The notes below the pieces were generated by a model. It made no database searches and was not told where the DNA came from. It worked only from the letters and a program-made list of their open reading frames with translations. From NCBI GenBank assembly GCA_002162765.1, contig MAAR01000017.1, positions 248,001 through 312,000 of the forward strand: a stretch of 64,000 nt of DNA, in the 5' to 3' direction. The position numbers were made by a program, and so were the translations under genes. The stretch's first letter is position 1. The number at the start of each line of letters is the position of its first letter. The stretch is from Flavobacteriales bacterium 34_180_T64 (GTDB lineage: Bacteria > Bacteroidota > Bacteroidia > Flavobacteriales > Flavobacteriaceae). Below are positions 61,487 through 64,000 of this stretch, piece by piece.

Positions 61487-64000
61487 ATGCAAAGATCCTT
61501 ACTCTATTTCGTTTTAGTCCTTTTTACATTTTCTTTACACGCACAAAAGCCTAAAAAACCAGGTACTACAGATATCTACGAATCTATTCAGAAGCTTAAC
61601 TTTTTAGGTTCTGTTTTATACCTCGCAGCACATCCAGATGATGAGAATACGCGATTAATTTCGTATATGTCTAACGAAGTTAAAGCCAGAACGGCATATC
61701 TTTCTTTAACTCGAGGTGATGGTGGTCAAAATCTTATTGGTCCTGAAATAAGAGAGCTATTAGGTGTTATGCGAACGCAAGAATTATTAGCCGCTAGACG
61801 TGTTGATGGAGGAGAACAACGTTTTACAAGAGCAAATGATTTTGGGTATTCTAAACATCCTGATGAGACCTTAGCAATTTGGAGTAAAGAAGACGTATTA
61901 AGTGATATTGTATTAGCTATTAGACAATTTAAACCAGACATTATTATCAATCGATTCGATCATAGAACTCCTGGAAGTACACATGGTCACCATACGAGTT
62001 CTGCCATGTTAGGCGTAGAAGCTTTTGATTTAGCAAATGACTCTTCAAAGTTTACAGACCAACTTAAAACTGTTAGCACTTGGCAGCCTAAACGTTTGTT
62101 TTTCAATACGGGTTGGTGGTTTTATGGGAGTCAAGAAAATTTTAAAAAAGCCGATAAGAGCAATATGTTACATGTGGATATTGGTGTTTATTATCCATTA
62201 AAAGGGCTTTCAAATAATGAACTGGCTTCTATTGCAAGTAGCCAACATTTATGTCAAGGATTTGGGCGTTTATCACAACGTGGATCGCGTCAAGAATACA
62301 TAGAATTTCTTAAAGGTGAATTTCCCGAAGACAAATCGAATGTCTTCTCTGGAATCGATACGTCTTGGAATAGAATAAAAGATGGCAATGCGATTGGTAA
62401 CATTCTTTATGCTATTGAGAACAATTTCAATTTCAAGGATCCTTCAGTGCATTTAGCAGAATTATTACGCGCATATCAACTCATTGAAACCATTGAGGAC
62501 ACCCATTGGAGGACTATCAAAACAAAAGAAATCAAAGCTATTATTGAAGCTTGTACTGGTTTATATTTAGAAGCTTCAGCAAGCGAACCACATATGAGTC
62601 CGGGCAATACTTTCGAAGTAAATATTGAAGCACTCAATAGATCAAATGCGAACATCACTTTACATACTTTAGACATCTCATCAAACGCAACTGAATACAC
62701 AAAAAATATAGCCTTAGAGCCAAATGTAAAGCTGAATTTCAAAGAAGACATAAGTCTTCCTGAATCCATAAAGACCTCAGCCCCTTATTGGCTGAATGAG
62801 AAAGGAAGTTTAGGGATGTATAAGGTTACCGACAAGCAACTAATAGGGTTGCCTGAAACGCCAAGAGCCGTTAATATAGACTTTAAATTGACCATTGAAG
62901 GCGTTCCTTTTTCAATTCGAAAAGCCATAATCTATAGATATTCAAAACCAGATAAAGGTGAACTTTATAGACCATTTGAAATCATTCCAGAGGCTTCAGC
63001 TCAAATTGCTGAAAAGGTGTTCATATTTGAAAATGATCAACAAAAAGAAATTGAAGTTATTGTGAAAGCGGGACGCGACCAACTGGAAGGTTATGTCGAA
63101 ATATCACACCCTAAAGACTGGAGTATTTATCCAGAAAAACAGCGTGTAGAAATTGAGTATAAAGGCGAATCACAAACGCTAATTTTCACCGTTATCCCTC
63201 CTAAATATCAAAGTGAGGGCTTAATTACACCTCAGGTTCATATAGGTGACCAAATCTATACTAAAGAACTCATTGAAATTGATTACGAACATATCCCATT
63301 TCAAACTGTTTTATTGCCTAGTGGAAGCAAGATTGTACGTCTAGATATTCAGAAAAAAGGGGAAAACATTGGGTACATTTCAGGTGCTGGTGATGTTGTC
63401 CCGGAAAGTTTAAGACAAATAGGATATAATGTAGTGGTTATAAACCCTGGTGACATTAATGCAGAAGTATTGAGTCGATTTGATGCTATTGTAGTGGGTA
63501 TTCGCGCCTATAATACTGTAGATGAGCTTAAGTATAAACAAGAGCTCTTATTTGATTTTGTAGAGCAAGGTGGAAATATGATTGTACAATACAATACTAG
63601 TTACAGATTGAAAGTTGATGCATTAGCACCATTTGATTTGAAATTATCTCGAGATCGTGTTACCGATGAAAATGCTGAAGTAAGATTGCTAAATCCTGAA
63701 CATCCGTTATTGAACTATCCTAACAAAATAACGGCACAAGATTTCGAAGGCTGGACCCAAGAACGTGGTTTATATTTCCCAAATGAATGGGCATCAGAAT
63801 TCACGCCTCTATTGTCAATGAATGATAAAGGCGAATCACCAAAGGACGGAAGTTTACTAGTTGCTAAACATGGTAAAGGACATTATATCTATACTGGGCT
63901 GAGCTTTTTTAGAGAATTTCCAGAAGGTGTTTCTGGAGCATATCGCCTATTCGCGAATATGTTATCTATAGGTAAAGACAATATCAAACTAGACAAAAAA
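61487..64000 (+). CDS. Secreted PIG-L family deacetylase with C-terminal beta domains (3' end outside window)
   Basis: 838 codons are read without a stop to the right edge, so the protein is longer. A signal peptide (LYFVLVLFTFSLHAQ) exports it. The PIG-L/LmbE zinc site is LAAHPDDENTRL near 48-59, with the second His in RFDHRTPGSTHGHHTSS near 163-179. TRGDGGQNLIGPEIRELLG is typical of this secreted group. Beyond about 400 the chain turns into beta-sandwich domains. Near 620-838 there is a Rossmann or ThuA-like stretch (GYNVVVINPGDINAEVLSRFDAIVVGIRAYN, cited in part). It should deacetylate GlcNAc-like groups in envelope or environmental glycans. Confidence 0.88.
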   Translation, partial: MQRSLLYFVLVLFTFSLHAQKPKKPGTTDIYESIQKLNFLGSVLYLAAHPDDENTRLISYMSNEVKARTAYLSLTRGDGGQNLIGPEIRELLGVMRTQELLAARRVDGGEQRFTRANDFGYSKHPDETLAIWSKEDVLSDIVLAIRQFKPDIIINRFDHRTPGSTHGHHTSSAMLGVEAFDLANDSSKFTDQLKTVSTWQPKRLFFNTGWWFYGSQENFKKADKSNMLHVDIGVYYPLKGLSNNELASIASSQHLCQGFGRLSQRGSRQEYIEFLKGEFPEDKSNVFSGIDTSWNRIKDGNAIGNILYAIENNFNFKDPSVHLAELLRAYQLIETIEDTHWRTIKTKEIKAIIEACTGLYLEASASEPHMSPGNTFEVNIEALNRSNANITLHTLDISSNATEYTKNIALEPNVKLNFKEDISLPESIKTSAPYWLNEKGSLGMYKVTDKQLIGLPETPRAVNIDFKLTIEGVPFSIRKAIIYRYSKPDKGELYRPFEIIPEASAQIAEKVFIFENDQQKEIEVIVKAGRDQLEGYVEISHPKDWSIYPEKQRVEIEYKGESQTLIFTVIPPKYQSEGLITPQVHIGDQIYTKELIEIDYEHIPFQTVLLPSGSKIVRLDIQKKGENIGYISGAGDVVPESLRQIGYNVVVINPGDINAEVLSRFDAIVVGIRAYNTVDELKYKQELLFDFVEQGGNMIVQYNTSYRLKVDALAPFDLKLSRDRVTDENAEVRLLNPEHPLLNYPNKITAQDFEGWTQERGLYFPNEWASEFTPLLSMNDKGESPKDGSLLVAKHGKGHYIYTGLSFFREFPEGVSGAYRLFANMLSIGKDNIKLDKK

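Noticed and set aside
1..64000. Search for CRISPR arrays, insertion sequences, integrases, phage genes and rRNA
   Set aside because: No regularly spaced repeats, transposase motifs, phage proteins or rRNA segments were seen.

Overview
The window is AT-rich chromosomal DNA from a member of the Bacteroidota, almost certainly family Flavobacteriaceae, probably marine. The signs are: a type IX secretion C-terminal tail at the left edge; many lipoproteins with short N-terminal signals; a fused alpha/beta 2-oxoacid dehydrogenase E1; a fused CcsB-CcsA cytochrome c synthase; a bacillithiol gene (bshB1); DUF2911, DUF3108 and HsdR_N-like proteins typical of the group; almost no Shine-Dalgarno sequences; and promoters of the Bacteroidota form TTG-N18..21-TAnnTTTG. 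No insertion sequence, prophage, CRISPR array or integrase is visible. The gene order reads as ordinary core genome with a few lineage-specific accessory genes.

Layout. 1-6.8 kb: tail of a T9SS-secreted protein, an outer-membrane M1-peptidase-like/beta-barrel fusion, the fused E1 dehydrogenase and a di-heme cytochrome c peroxidase lipoprotein. 6.8-12 kb: a large AprA-like methyltransferase with an unknown partner, a SnoaL-like protein, a membrane-tethered winged-helix regulator, a DinB-like protein and a cyclase-family lipoprotein. 11.8-18.2 kb: holA, an HsdR_N-like protein, a glycosyltransferase, an OmpA lipoprotein, a TsaC/YciO-family protein and a UvrD/PcrA helicase. 18.4-24.4 kb: an M20 amidohydrolase, an FMN glutamate-synthase-like protein, an unknown membrane protein, a patatin and a PNGase F-like lipoprotein. 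24.5-33.1 kb: recG, a DUF2911/TPR protein, a TlpA-like thioredoxin lipoprotein, pheT and a PLP decarboxylase.

33.2-40.4 kb is one co-directional block: thiol peroxidase, diacylglycerol kinase, FtsK, LolA-like, LptF/G-like and RibB. It serves envelope biogenesis and chromosome segregation. 40.4-48.3 kb holds a DegT aminotransferase with a thioredoxin-like partner, a nitroreductase, tRNA-Ser(UGA), a universal stress protein, DUF3108 and small membrane proteins, two tandem M28 peptidases and tRNA-His(GUG). 48.3-52.5 kb: bshB1, rlmF, a MATE exporter, an unlisted 52-residue basic protein and a HAD phosphatase.

52.5-53.3 kb is the most unusual stretch. Two tandem, clearly paralogous 28-residue basic microproteins sit between a perfect inverted repeat with an ECF-type promoter signature and a strong terminator. 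The window ends with a DUF2188 protein, CcsBA, a truncated hemoglobin, a His-rich mini-lipoprotein, a run of co-directional genes (DUF2520, KdsC-like, a small secreted protein, UbiA, Maf, MscS-like) and a secreted PIG-L deacetylase that runs off the right edge.

All functional calls rest on reading motifs by eye. No database search was possible.
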